A stretch of 64,000 nucleotides of DNA, from assembly GCA_022414725.1 (NCBI GenBank), contig CM039466.1, forward strand, positions 36,936,517-37,000,516, given 5' to 3'. The position numbers and the translations under genes were made by a program. The notes under the pieces were generated by a model. The model saw only the letters and a program-made list of their open reading frames with translations, did not search any database and was not told where the DNA came from. Of the stretch, positions 31,745-41,300 are shown in pieces (position 1 is the first letter of the stretch; each line of letters starts with the position of its first letter). This DNA is from Microglena sp. YARC. Taxonomy: Eukaryota; Chlorophyta; Chlorophyceae; Chlamydomonadales; Chlamydomonadaceae.

Positions 31745-31937
31745 CGGAACGGGTCTTGGGCCGGACGAAGCAGATGCGGGGTCCTATCAGATCTCTGGTT
31801 CGAACCTCAACGAGGCCATCTGGGCCCACCTGGAGGGTCGTCGACCGGCATGGTAACTGGACTCTAGGTGTGATGTAAGCCCGTCCATCGCATGCTTACG
31901 AGGCGGTTCCCTTAATACCCATTGGGCACGTCCTTAG
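31745..31937 (+). mobile_element. Second tRNA-derived SINE type
   Basis: CTCTGGTTCGAACCTC is a good B box with a weaker upstream A-box region. The 3' end (GGCGGTTCCCTTAATACCCA, TTGGGCACGTCCTTAG) partly matches the first SINE's tail (TTCCCTTAATACCACG), suggesting mobilisation by the same LINE. Confidence 0.6.
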
Positions 31938-32045
31938 AGGTCATTCTGTGGCAATTCTTGGATGTTCAAATTTACATTTTTTTTCCATTCACCTCAAGAG
32001 GTGGGTCTCCCGACACAAACCAGCGACCCCGGGGATGAAAAGTTG

Positions 32046-32911
32046 TAAGTCGCAAGCGACACGGAAAATCGCTTTAGCAGTCACCGGCAGGGAGTTTCGA
32101 AAGTAGTGGAGAGAGTAGCTACTCGTAGCCGAATAGAGCTACACACATTGAACAATTTGTGCAAAGGATCTTGACCGCTGCGATGCTGATAACTCTAGTC
32201 ATACGCTCTCCAACTACGAGCAAAATGTTTGGGCGCGGAGGTGGTCGAAACCGTTCAAACGCCTGGACATCTGTCGGACAGATAGATAGATGGAGAGACG
32301 GACGGACAATCCGGACGGTGGAGAGAGACACGGGGGGAACATAGGGCTTCAGCCCCGGGACCCCGGGGGTCCAGAGGGGGCTAAAGCGAAAAATACTGTA
32401 CGAATAGACTGAATACCGGTCAACAAAAGGAACAGTGCTTACTGCCAAAGAAGAAGGGGAAAAAAGCGATTTGTTCGAGTTTACATTTCTGGTAATAATA
32501 ATTTTACTGACGAAGATGGGGAGCAGCCAAATTGCTGGCTGAAGCTTCGTACCATAACCAAGTTCAAGCCAAAGACGGCGAGCAACCTGATGAGCCATGT
32601 AACCAAGTCCAAGTTTATCAGGAACAGTGCTTTCAATGCTGTCAATTTCTGTCATCCGAAGTTTACACCTTAAGATGGCGAGCAGCCTCAAGGCGTGAGC
32701 CATGTGTAAAAAAAAGTCCAGCTGCTGGCTCCTGCCAAAAGAGGCAGAGCAACAGCGAGCGACAAAAAATGCTAGTAACCTGTTGGGCATGTCCCTTTAG
32801 CCTATCTGGCCCACCCCTGGACAGTAACATACACACACACACTGTGATTTTGAGGACGGTTGGAAGACCCGGTGTCCTGGAACGGGCTTGTCTTGGGTGA
32901 ACTATCAGCGT
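32046..32911. repeat. Dispersed-repeat fragments, no gene
   Basis: Contains GGACAGATAGATAGATGG and CTTCAGCCCCGGGACCCCGG (similar debris at 55.95-56.02 and 62.48-62.54 kb), inverted relatives of the 24.6/25.0-kb repeat (CATGTAACCAAGTCCAAG), and TAGCCTATCTGGCCCACCCC plus TGGACAGTAACA, a motif also at 41.88, 42.18, 42.34, 62.19 and 62.28 kb. A 223-codon minus-strand frame (32,119-32,790) crosses several fragments and is not credited as a gene. Confidence 0.55.
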
Positions 32912-33098
32912 TTTTCAGCTACAAGAAGCAGCTTCTTGGCAGCTCCCCTGTCTGGCTATTCGGCCAAACCTGGCGCAACCTTGAGCAACTTGAAGCTGAC
33001 ATAATCAGCTTTCCAGAACTGCTGAAATAGTTCGATGCAGCACAGTCGTCGGCTCAGGGAGCTGCCTAGAAGCTGCTATGAAAAGCCGAAAAGAAAAA
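32912..33098. mobile_element. MITE-like element A, copy 3 (intact)
   Basis: TTTTTCAGCTACAAGAAGCA, then GCTTCTTGGCAGCTCCC, at the left; GGGAGCTGCCTAGAAGCTGC plus TATGAAAAGCCGAAAAG at the right form imperfect inverted ends. About 187 bp; no coding. Confidence 0.75.
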
Positions 33099-33240
33099 CC
33101 CTGTCAACTATGGCCTGCCTGACAATATAATGCAAAATAGTAACAACTAGATTTCATACCGAACCTAGTTTTACCTTGCTGCACTGCACACGTTTAACTA
33201 ATGTAATCGCAGGTGCGTTGTAGATAAATAAATAAATAAA
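33099..33240. other. Short unannotated stretch
   Basis: Nothing recognised apart from an AATAAATAAATAAA run at 33,225-33,240. Confidence 0.4.
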
Positions 33241-33381
33241 TGACTCCCCCTTCGGTCGCTCTTGGCGTTACAGGTCGTCGTCAACCGCGATGGAAGCTTG
33301 TCCAGTTGAGGTAGGAGACCGCTCCCCACCCGCATACGACGGGCTTCCTGAACACCACGCCCCACCAGGCCTTATCATTAC
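33241..33381 (+). mobile_element. tRNA-derived SINE, 5'-truncated
   Basis: Starts in the B-box region (GACTCCCCCTTCGGTCGCTC) and runs to CCACCAGGCCTTATCATTAC. Same family as 14,735-14,939. Confidence 0.8.
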
Positions 33382-33794
33382 TTTTTTTTATAATAAATAT
33401 ATACATGGGACACCTTATTATAAGGCGTGATATTGAGGGGGCTAGCCAGCTAGCTTGCACTGGGGCAAACCACCAATGATGAGGGTAATTTGATTGTAAT
33501 CATCCTGGGTCAACTACGGCCTGCCTATCGCAATTGTAATGTTGTTGTGTTGTAAATATATGCACGGCAGACACACTGCTAAATACGGGTCCAAACCACG
33601 CAAGCCTGCCCCCATCCCGACTAAGCCTTTGCGGGGCCTTAAAGCCCCTGGGATATCCCCCCCCCCCCCCCCCCCCCCCCCCCAAATGGGTCTCAAACCA
33701 CGCAAGCCTGCCCCCCTGCCAGGCCCACCAAGCCCCAGCAGGATATATTCCCCCAGTCTATTTGAAGGAAGGTCTACCCCAAGGTTCGTCAACT

Positions 33795-33826
33795 AGAGGT
33801 GACCGCCCCATCGGGCGGTCACCTCT
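33795..33826. other. Perfect 14-bp hairpin
   Basis: AGAGGTGACCGCCC, a four-base loop CATC, then GGGCGGTCACCTCT: a perfect inverted repeat. It is followed directly by the GGTCTGGGTCTC array. Confidence 0.9.
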
Positions 33827-33835
33827 CGCACGGTC

Positions 33836-33985
33836 GTGGGTTCGTGGGTCTCGGTCTGGGTCTCGGTCTGGGTGGTCTGGGTCTCGGTCTGGGTGGTCTG
33901 GGTCTTCGTCTGGGTCTCGGTCTGGGTGGTCTGGGTCTCGGTCTGGGTGGTCTGGGTCTCGGTCTGGGTCTCGGTCTTCTGCGTC
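33836..33985. repeat. (GGTCTCGGTCTG)n array
   Basis: 6- and 12-bp units of GGTCTG, GGTCTC and GGTGGTCTG. Open on both strands (DRDPDHP; TQTETQT), consistent with short-unit repetition and not coding. Confidence 0.85.
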
Positions 33986-34199
33986 TCGAACCTTCCACGC
34001 GGCATCCGCAGGTGGCGTGTGGCGAAGGCTTCGGACCATGCCGAACCCTTAGGTTAAATTGCTCCTCCTCCGCCAGTGTGAGCGGTGTAACTGTGGGGTA
34101 TCTGCTTAGTTGAGGGCGGTAACCACTTCCCCTCCCTCTATATGGGAGATAAACTACGCAATCCTGCCCTAATGCACACTAAGCCTTCGCAGGCTGTCA

Positions 34200-34460
34200 G
34201 CGCTATCTGTCATCTTGCCTAACTGTCTTGTGTGTCCTCGTCTCTCGAATCTCTTGTGTGTCTGCTCCCCTGCTAGGTGCACCAGCTGTCACCAGCAATA
34301 TGTTGGAGCTAGCTGGCCCATGGTCTACTGAGTCTCTCGTGCGTCTGCTTCCCTGCTAGGTGCACCAGCTGTCACCAGCAATATGTAGGAGCTAGCTGGT
34401 CCATGGTCTGCTGTGTCTCTCGTGTGTCTGCTTCCCTGCTAGGTGTACCAGTTATTCGCA
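34200..34460. repeat. Three ~95-bp direct repeats
   Basis: GTGTCTGCTCCCCTGCTAGG, TGCACCAGCTGTCACCAGCA, ATATGTTGGAGCTAGCTGG repeats three times (from about 34,215, 34,320 and 34,410; the last is partial). Confidence 0.8.
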
Positions 34461-35049
34461 TAGCCTAACTCTAGACCCTTGATCTCTGATCAGTCGGCTG
34501 CCTCGTCAGCCGACTCCCTACCATTGTAATTGATCCTTTCCGTTGTATTTGATCCTTTCCTCTCTGTTGCTCTCGTTCCTTCTCTGTCCTTAACCGCCGA
34601 CACAAGGCTTTTAAGCCCCGGGGATATTCACCCCAGGGATAGTCAACCACTTCCCCTCCCATTAAATAGGTCCAAACCACGCAATCCTGCCCCCATGCCA
34701 GGCCCACCAAGCCCTCCAAGGGTTTTACCCCCCCAGGATGTTCTCCCGGGTCTATTTGCAAGGATATTCACCCCGGGGATAGTCACCCACAGGGACTTGG
34801 ACATGTCTTTAAACTGTCAATTCCGCTTAATTCCCTCCCTGGTTTCTGTGCACAGGGGGACATGGAATTAGAAGACAGTGAGCAGCCCTGAGTTGGCTGA
34901 AAAAACATGTAACAATCCAACCCACCCCACCCCTGGGGATAGTCACCCACGTCTCCTTACCGTGTGTGGGTCCAAACCAAGCAATGTTTAGGCTGCAATG
35001 AACAGGACAACTATGCCTACATCTATCGGGATCCCTCTGGCTGAAGGAT

Positions 35050-35223
35050 TTATAGGAATTCAGGGGATGAATTGGGTTCAGAGGTCAGACCTCGTACTTG
35101 TTCTCAGGCCAAATCTCACAGAATTCTCCCAGAATTCTACATTTCATGCCAAATTTGAGATTCAAAGTTCGATATCCCACATTTCAAAACCCAACTCCTA
35201 AATCATCCCCTGAATTGCTATAG
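35050..35223. mobile_element. MITE-like element B, copy 2 (intact)
   Basis: Left end TATAGGAATTCAGGGGATGA plus ATTGGG; right end CTAAATCATCCCCTGAATTG plus CTATA. These are inverted repeats of ~22 bp with TATAG/CTATA at the extremes (possible TA-type target duplication). About 174 bp, no coding. Confidence 0.85.
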
Positions 35224-35339
35224 ATAATTTGAAGTTACACTTATTTCAAAGTGGATTGGACTAGGTATCAAGCCGCTTCTATGTTCTTAGAACCACGAGC
35301 TGGCCCCTTCAACCTCACGCCTAATAATAAGGCACACTG

Positions 35340-35535
35340 TTTTTTATATGCAGAGGTTGGCTCCAACTTCCAAGCCCCCCCCCCCCCCCCAAACAAACAA
35401 ACACACACACACACACCACAAACAAACTGAACAGGGTCTGACCAAACAGCGTTTCTGTTCTTGGCTACGAGCAGCGGCTTCCAGGCAGCTTCCTGAACCA
35501 GCCAGTGAGCATAGCTCCAAGATTTTAGCAGCACT
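35340..35535. repeat. Poly-C/CA tract and half copy of element A
   Basis: C run at 35,378-35,391, CA repeats to 35,430, then GCAGCGGCTTCCAGGCAGCT plus TCCTGAACCAGCC, the left end of element A. Confidence 0.65.
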
Positions 35536-35599
35536 AGATAGCTGGTGACATCAGCTTCACGGTGCACTTCACTACTACATTGCACTTCACGGTGCACAA

Positions 35600-36480
35600 C
35601 CTTGTGTTTGGTTTGGTTGTCCCAGGTAGAGGGGGTGCCCTAGACGTCTTGGAACACAGGATGGCTTGGCTTGGCTCAGCCGAAGCCCATCTCCAGACAT
35701 AGCTCATTGGGCAGGCAGCTGAGGGCGACACTCTCAGAGTCAGAGCTTTCGAGCTCATCCCCCTCCATGCTGGTAGCTGAGGGCGACACTCTCAGAGTCA
35801 GAGCTGTCCAGCTCATCCCCCTCCATGCTGGCAGCTGAGGGCGACAATCTCAGAGTCAGAGCTGTCCAGCTCATCCCCCTCCATGCTGGCAGCTGAGGGC
35901 GACACTCTCAGTGTCAGAGCTGTCCAGCTCATCCCCCTCCATGCTGGCAGCTGAGGGCGACACTCTCAGAGTCAGAGCTGTCCAGCTCATCCCCCTCCAT
36001 GCTGGCAGCTGAGGGCGACTCTCTCAGAGTCAGAGCTGTCCAGCTCATCCCCCTCCATGCTGGCAGCTGAGGGCGACACTCTCAGAGTCAGGGCTGTCCA
36101 GCTCATCCCCCTCCATGCTGGCAGCTGAGGGCGACAATCTCAGAGTCAGAGCTGTCCAGCTCATCCCCCTCCATGCTGGCAGCTGAGGGCGACTCTCTCA
36201 GAGTCAGAGCTGTCCAGCTCATCCCCCTCCATGCTGGCAGCTGAGGGCGACACTCTCAGAGTCAGGGCTGTCCAGCTCATCCCCCTCCATGCTGGCAGCT
36301 GAGGGCGACAATCTCAGAGTCAGAGCTGTCCAGCTCATCCCCCTCCATGCTGGCAGCTGAGGGCGACTCTCTCAGAGTCAGAGCTGTCCAGCTCATCCCC
36401 CTCCATGCTGGCAGCTGAGGGCGACTCTCTCAGAGTCAGAGCTGTCCAGCTCATCCCCCTCCATGCTGGCCACATACCTC
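35600..36480 (-). repeat. About 13 copies of a 58-bp unit derived from the OPR gene's last exon
   Basis: The unit (CTCATCCCCCTCCATGCTGG, CAGCTGAGGGCGACACTCTC, AGAGTCAGAGCTGTCCAG on the plus strand) matches the minus-strand coding segment MEGDELDSSDSESVALS near the C terminus of the gene at 37,003. Fifty-eight bp is not a multiple of three, so tandem copies cannot be read as one protein. They lie beyond the stop codon, in the 3' flank or UTR. A copy of the adjoining LPNELCLEMG segment lies at 35,680-35,720. Confidence 0.85.
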
Positions 36481-36905
36481 GGCATCATGCTGACCAGGGT
36501 GTCCCAGGTAAAGGGGGACAGCCTAGACCTCTAGGAAGGCGGGGTGGCTTGGCTTCTTGAATAGGCATCTTCAAGCAGAGCTCATAGGGCAGGTGGAGTG
36601 GCTTGGCTTGGTTTATCCGATGCCCATCTCCAAGCAGAGCTCATTGGGCAGGTGGAGTGGTTTGGCTTGGTTTATCCGATGCCCATCTCCAAGCAGAGCT
36701 CATTGGGCAGGTGGAGTGGCTTGGCTTGGTTTATCGGATGCCCATCTCCAAGCAGAGCTCATTGAGCAGGTGGAGTGGCTTGGCTTGGCTTATCCGATGC
36801 CCAGCTACAAGCAGAGCTCATTGGGCAGGTGGAGTGGCTTGGCTTGGTTTATCCGATGCCCATCTCCAAGCAGAGCTCATTGAGCAGGTACATGCATCCA
36901 AGAGG
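36481..36905 (-). repeat. About 6 copies of a 59-bp unit derived from the stop-codon region
   Basis: The unit GGTGGAGTGGCTTGGCTTGG, TTTATCCGATGCCCATCTCC, AAGCAGAGCTCATTGGGCA matches, on the minus strand, CPNELCLEMGIR plus stop and following bases of the OPR gene's last exon. Confidence 0.85.
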
Positions 36906-37002
36906 AACTGTTCCAATACCCAAGGGTGCGGGAGTCGCTAGGTCAGGGGAATTTGGAAGCCAAGTTGGGGAACCAAGTACTTGTCGAGTGGCTTGGCTTG
37001 GC

Positions 37003-37564
37003 TCAGCGGATGCCCATCTCAAGGCAGAGCTCATTGGGCAGGCAGCTGAGGGCAACACTCTCAGAGTCAGAGCTGTCCAGCTCATCCCCCTCCATGCTTG
37101 CCACATGTCTAGGCATCATGCTGACCAGGGTGTCCCAGGTAGAGGGGGGTACCCTGGACCTCTTACAAGGCGGGGGAGGGGAGCACACAGCATCATCTAA
37201 GGATCGGCTTGGCTTGACGTCACCTGCCACGGAGGCCACTCCGATTGAGGAGCTCCCCTGGCTGCCCCCGAACTCCTGCAGGGCTAGGCCTCCAGGAACG
37301 CCGGGAAGCCCAGCACCCAATGAGGCAGGCCCTCCAGGCGCTAGCTGGCTATTGGTCTCGGCGGAGGAGGATAGGGGCACTGCCCCTTGGCTTTGGTGGA
37401 AGAGGTGGGGGTTCATGACACCAGGCCAGGTGGGGGGCGCAGCCCCCCCAATGCAGGGGAGGTAGTCCCTGGGACCCACATCCTTCCAAGATTTTATGTT
37501 AACGGCATCTTGTCCCTCGCCTTGCAAGCGTGACAAGAGCTGCTGGCGAGACGAGTACTTGACC
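37003..37564 (-). CDS. OPR gene, terminal exon
   Basis: Acceptor CGCTCATTCAG|GGTCAAG; the G completes the CA left by the previous exon. It reads VKYSSRQQLLSRLQGEGQDA, then VNIKSWKDVGPRDYLPCIGG, a low-complexity Pro/Gly/Ser/Ala stretch of about 80 residues, a basic cluster PPPPCKRSRVPPSTW, an acidic cluster MEGDELDSSDSESVAL and LPNELCLEMGIR before TGA (37,005-37,003). No RAP domain, which ends many OPR proteins, is visible. The start of this exon is copied four times among (TGAA)n at 37.6-38.15 kb, and its end seeded the arrays at 35.7-36.9 kb. Confidence 0.7.
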
Positions 37565-38290
37565 CTGAATGAGCGTATGAGCAAATGAATGAATAAATGA
37601 ATGGATGAATGAATGCAAGCGTGACATTGGCTGCTGGCGGGACGAGTACTTGACCCTGCATGAGTGAATGAGTGAATGAGTGAGTGAGTGAGTGATTGAG
37701 TGAATGAATGGATGAAAGAATGAATGGATGAATGGATGAATGAATGAATGCATGAATGATAAATGAATGAATGATAAATGAATGAATGAATGAATGAATG
37801 CATTAATGAAAGCGTGGCTAGAGCTGTTGTCGGGATGAGTAATTGACGCTGAATGAGCGAATGAGCAAATGAATGAATAGATGAATGCAATAATGAGAAT
37901 GCATGAATGTATGCGATAATAAGAATGCATGGATGTATGCACGAATGAGATGAGCAAATTCATGAATGATTGAATACATGAATGAGTGGATGGATGGATG
38001 GATGAATGGATGAGTAAATTCATGAATGAGCAGATGAATGAATGAATGAATGAATGAATGAATGAATGAATGAATGGATGGATGGACGGATGGATGAATG
38101 AAAGCGTGACAGGAGCTGTTGGCGAGACGAGTACTTGACCCTGGAAGAGCAAATGAACGAATATATTAATTAATGGATGAATGAGTGGATGGATTGATGG
38201 ATGGATGGATGGATGAATGAGCTCATGAGCTCATGAATGAGTGAATGAAATAATGGATGAATGAATGAGCATGCTAGGAAGTCAAGACTG
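37565..38290 (-). repeat. (TGAA/TGGA)n intron with copies of the terminal-exon start
   Basis: Long ATGAATGAATGA and GGATGGATGG tracts. GTACTTGACCCTG-type exon starts recur near 37.55, 37.65, 37.83 and 38.13 kb (minus-strand GGTCAAGTACTCGTC(C/T)CGCC), each with an AG in front of it. Confidence 0.75.
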
Positions 38291-38686
38291 CACTGGACTT
38301 ACTGGCCGCATGAAGGAATGCATGGATGGATTACAGAGTGGATGGATAGATGAGTGAATAAATGAGCAGGCTAGGAAATCAATACTGTACTGGACTTACT
38401 GGCTGCATGAAGGAATGCATGGATGGATTACAGAGTGGATGGATGGATGAGTGAATAAATGAGCAGGCTAGGAAATCAATACTGTACTGGACTTACTGGC
38501 TGCATGAAGGAATGCATGGATGGATTACAGAGTGGATGGATGGATGAGTGAATGAATGAGCAGACTAGGAAATCAATACTGTACTGGACTTACTGGCTGC
38601 ATGCCCAGAGTACATCTGCTAAGTCAATACTGTACTGGACTGCCCAGAGTACATCTACATCTGCATCAATACTGTACTGGACTTAC
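38280..38686 (-). repeat. Copies of an exon 3' end plus donor
   Basis: TACTGTACTGGACTTACTGGC and TGCATG(A/C) recur about 6 times (38.29-38.70 kb). On the minus strand this is GCATGCAGCCA|GTAAGTCCAG, the last codons (WACSQ) and donor of the exon at 38,687-38,832. Confidence 0.75.
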
Positions 38687-38832
38687 TGGCTGCATGCCCA
38701 GAGTACATCCGCTAAGTCCTGGTGGTCCATGACATCAACGTTCTCTGCCACTTGATCCAGCAGTGTTGCAAAGAGCCCTTCCTTGTAGTGATCAACAAAG
38801 TAGCTTAGGGACGTGAGCGCCCAGATGAGCGT
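38687..38832 (-). CDS. OPR gene exon
   Basis: Acceptor GTCTCCCACAG, donor GCAGCCA|GTAAGT. It reads TLIWALTSLSYFVDHYKEGL, FATLLDQVAENVDVMDHQDL and ADVLWACS, leaving CA for the next exon: one full OPR unit plus the start of the next. The previous exon ends in phase 0, giving TKDSS-TLIWAL. Confidence 0.85.
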
Positions 38833-39340
38833 CTGTGGGAGACAAACACAGAAACAGGTACATGCATGTGGGTGAGCGTCTGTGTGAGCGTGGGTGAGCG
38901 GTTGAGGGTGTCAAACACAGAAACAGGTACCGGTATGTGGGTGAGGGGTTTGTGGGAGCATGGGTGATTGCTGTGTGAGCGTCTGTGGGGGACAAACACA
39001 GAGACAGGTACCGGTATGTGGGTGAGGGGTCGGGGGTGTTAAAGCGAAAGAAGGGGTGAAACAAACAGGTAAACAGTACTTTCTTCCAGACACTCACAGT
39101 ACAAGAACTAACAGAGAACTTCCAGACACTCTCAGTACAAGAAGTAATAGAGAAACAGTACTTTATCCCAGACACTCGCAGTACAAGAACTAACAGAGAA
39201 CTTCCAGACACTCTCAGTACAAGAAGTAACAGAGAAACAGTACTTTCTCCCAGACACTCGCAGTACAAGGACTAACATAGAAGTTCCAGACACTCTCGGT
39301 ACAAGATCTAACAGAGAAACAGTACTTCCTCCCAGACCCA
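38833..39340 (-). repeat. Intronic direct repeats
   Basis: Three ~70-bp units with GTGGGTGAGCGTCTGTG and GACAAACACAGAAACAGGTA (38.82-39.02 kb), each with a CACAG on the minus strand that copies the acceptor of the next exon. Then ~40/80-bp units of CAGACACTC(G/T)CAGTACAAGA plus A(C/G)TAACAGAGAA at 39.08-39.34 kb. Confidence 0.75.
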
Positions 39341-39542
39341 TTACATGATGCACCCAACTCACCGAGCTATCCTTGGTCAAGAGAATACTGTGGTTTCTCT
39401 GGGCCCACGATTCAATGCATCCACTCATGCCCCCCCCCCCCCCCCACCCTATCGCCCACCCACTCATGCACCCACCCTTCAGCCCCCCCCACCCCCACCC
39501 CGCCACACACAGCCCACCCACAACATGATGCAGCCAACTCAC
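39341..39542 (-). repeat. Second copy of an exon 3' end
   Basis: 39,345-39,420 repeats the end of the exon at 39,543-39,700 (IESWAQRNHS, LTKDSS|GTGAGT) and is followed by C-rich sequence. The donor is intact in both copies. Confidence 0.75.
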
Positions 39543-39700
39543 CGAGCTATCCTTGGTTGAGAGCATGCAGTGGTTTCTCTGGGCCCAAGATTCAATGCCC
39601 TGGCACAGATGGGTGTGGTGATGGCAAGCTGATGCATATGCCCAAGCGACGTTGGCTACCCCTTGTGGCGAGAATGAGTCAAGGCGAGGCACGATGACGT
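39543..39700 (-). CDS. OPR gene exon
   Basis: Acceptor TGTCCCATAG, donor GATAGCTCG|GTGAGT. With one base from the previous exon it reads DVIVPRLDSFSPQGVANVAW, AYASACHHHTHLCQGIESWA and QRNHCMLSTKDSS. SFSPQGVANVAWAYA is the classic OPR helix pair. A partial copy (LNSFSPQGVANVTWAYASAG) lies just upstream at about 39.78-39.86 kb. Confidence 0.85.
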
Positions 39701-40080
39701 CTATGGGACAGGAGGGGTGGGTGTGGGTGAGCTGGGGTGGGGGGAGGGGGATAGAAAACAACATGATGATGATGATGATGTGGTGGTGGCCAGCTGATGC
39801 ATATGCCCAAGTGACGTTGGCTACCCCTTGTGGCGAAAAAGAGTTAAGACGAGTCGATTGGACTGGAGGGGTGGGGGTGGGTGAGGTGTGGGTGGGGACT
39901 GGGTGAGGTGTGGGTGGATGAGTGTGAGGATGAGGATGAGGATGAGGATGAGGATGAGGGTATGGTTGAGGATGAGTGTGAGGATGAGTGTGAGGATGAG
40001 GGTGAGTGTGGGGGTGAGGGTGAGGATGCAGGTAAAGGTGAGGATGAGGATCAGGGTAAGGGTGAAGCACTACCACCGCC
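39701..40080 (-). repeat. Partial exon copy and GAGGAT repeats
   Basis: 39.78-39.86 kb duplicates the core of the preceding exon; (GATGAG)n and GTGAG(G/T) repeats fill 39,900-40,065. Confidence 0.7.
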
Positions 40081-40730
40081 ATCCTCATCACCCTCACCTG
40101 CTACAGCATTGTATAACTCAGCTCCCACTCATCCCTGCCCACCATTTGTCTTGCTCGCCACCCAAAGCGACTTCCAGTTGTTGAGAAGCATGCATGTGTT
40201 GCTTATTTGCTTGCTTGTTTTCCCCACTACCACCACCACGGCCACTGCCATCCTCATCACCCTCACCTGCTACAGCATTGTAGAACTCAGCTCCCACTCG
40301 ACCTTGCCCACCATCAAACCTGCTCACCGCCCAAACCAACTTCCACTTGTTGAGAAGTATGCATGCGTTGCTTATTTTCTTGATCGTTTTCCCCACCACC
40401 ACCGCCATCCTCGTCACCCTCACCTGCTACAGCATTGTAGAATTCAGCTCCCACTCATCCCAGCCCACCATTCATCTTGCTCACCGCCCAAACCAACTTC
40501 CACTTGTTGAGAAGTATGCATGCGTTGCTTATTTTCTTGATTGTTTTCCCCACCACCACCATCCTCATCACCCTCACCTGCTACAGCATTGTAGAACTCA
40601 GCTCCCACTCGACCTTGCCCACCATCCATCCCGCTCCCCGCCCAAACCAACTCCCACTTTTTGAGAAGTACGCATGCGTTGCTTGTTTGCTTGCTTTCCC
40701 CACCACCACCGCCATCCTCACCACCCTCAC
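40066..40730 (-). repeat. About 5 copies of an exon end plus donor, ~145 bp each
   Basis: On the minus strand each unit carries GGTCGAGTGGGAGCTGAG, TTCTACAATGCTGTAGCAG|GTGAGG and then a WAVSRFDGG-like exon piece. The sequence (RVGAEFYNAVA) is the end of the exon at 40,731-40,914. The GTGAGG donor is kept in the copies. Confidence 0.8.
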
Positions 40731-40914
40731 CTGCTACAGCATTGTAGAACTCAGCTCCCACTCGACCTTCCCCACCATCCATCTTGCTCACTGCCCAAAT
40801 AGTGTTGGATAGTGACTGAGAGTCGAAGCTGTTCAGGTGGGGGGCGATGAGGCCAAGCCACCTTTCCGTGAAAACTGGGTGAGGCATCTCCATCTTGGCA
40901 CACGACCACAGCAC
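40731..40914 (-). CDS. OPR gene exon
   Basis: Acceptor CATCACCTTCAG, donor GCTGTAGCAG|GTGAGG. It reads VLWSCAKMEMPHPVFTERWL, GLIAPHLNSFDSQSLSNTIW, AVSKMDGGEGRVGAEFYNAV and A plus one base. Upstream VAQ (43.9-kb exon) joins in frame as NVAQ-VLWSCAKM, the expected OPR continuation. Confidence 0.85.
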
Positions 40915-41060
40915 CTGAAGGTGATGATACAAGTAACGTTTGAGTATCACTACGGCTGTTCAGGTGGGGGTTAATGAGGCCACGCCGCCTGTCCATGAAC
41001 ACTAGGTGAGGCATCGCCATCTTGGTACTTGATCAAAGCACCTGAGCGTAATGCCGGACG
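40915..41060 (-). pseudogene. Broken duplicate of the preceding OPR exon
   Basis: On the minus strand 40,965-41,043 repeats the exon start (GGTGCTTTGATCAAG, ATGGCGATGCCTCACCTAGT, CTCATTAACCCCCACCTGAACAG) with a stop in place of Trp and other changes. Confidence 0.65.
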
Positions 41061-41300
41061 TAAAGTTAAATTTAAACAGATAACGCCTGGAGAGGCGTGG
41101 TGTTGAGGGGACCCTCCCGTACACCGCAGCTGAGGAGAGTCACCATCAAAGTGCAATCATCTCTATGGCCCTAAGTGTAGGGTTTAGGGTTTAGGGTAAA
41201 ACCCTATACCCTAAACACACCAAAGTTAATTATCTCTATGGCACTAAGTGTAATGTTTAGGGTTCAGGGTAAAACCCTAAACCCATCAAAGATTAATTAT
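41061..41300. repeat. SINE tail fragment and interstitial TTTAGGG repeats
   Basis: GATAACGCCTGGAGAGGCGT at about 41,080 is a reversed SINE tail. GTAGGGTTTAGGGTTTAGGG plus TAAAACCCTATACCCTAAA at 41,178-41,215, with a second copy at 41,248-41,285, are telomere-type repeats in head-to-head orientation. Confidence 0.7.

Larger units (their letters stand above)
30965..32045. mobile_element. Element of ~1.1 kb with long terminal inverted repeats
   Basis: The left end GGGGTCACTGGTTTATGTCG plus GGAGACCAACCTCC (30,978-31,012) is the inverse of GAGGTGGGTCTCCCGACACA plus AACCAGCGACCCCG (31,994-32,030). A second inverted pair lies inside: GCAGTAAGACATTGAACTTC (about 31,050) against GAAGTTCAATGTCTTACTGC (about 31,677). 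Two SINEs sit inside. No transposase frame was found, so it is non-autonomous or decayed. Confidence 0.6.
33570..35000. repeat. Dispersed CCAAACCACGCAA repeat family
   Basis: GGTCCAAACCACGCAA(G/T)CCT plus GCCCCCATGCC occurs near 33,580, 33,685, 34,150, 34,668 and 34,970. GGATATTCACCCC(A/G)GGGATA plus GTCA(A/C)CCAC occurs near 34,620, 34,760 and 34,935. A long C run lies at 33,657-33,682. No exon with splice sites was seen. Confidence 0.6.

Noticed and set aside
32119..32790. 223-codon minus-strand frame
   Set aside because: It crosses several dispersed-repeat fragments that recur elsewhere in different frames; no domain.
41178..41285. A chromosome end
   Set aside because: Only a few TTTAGGG units, head-to-head and inside the OPR gene span; an internal patch.
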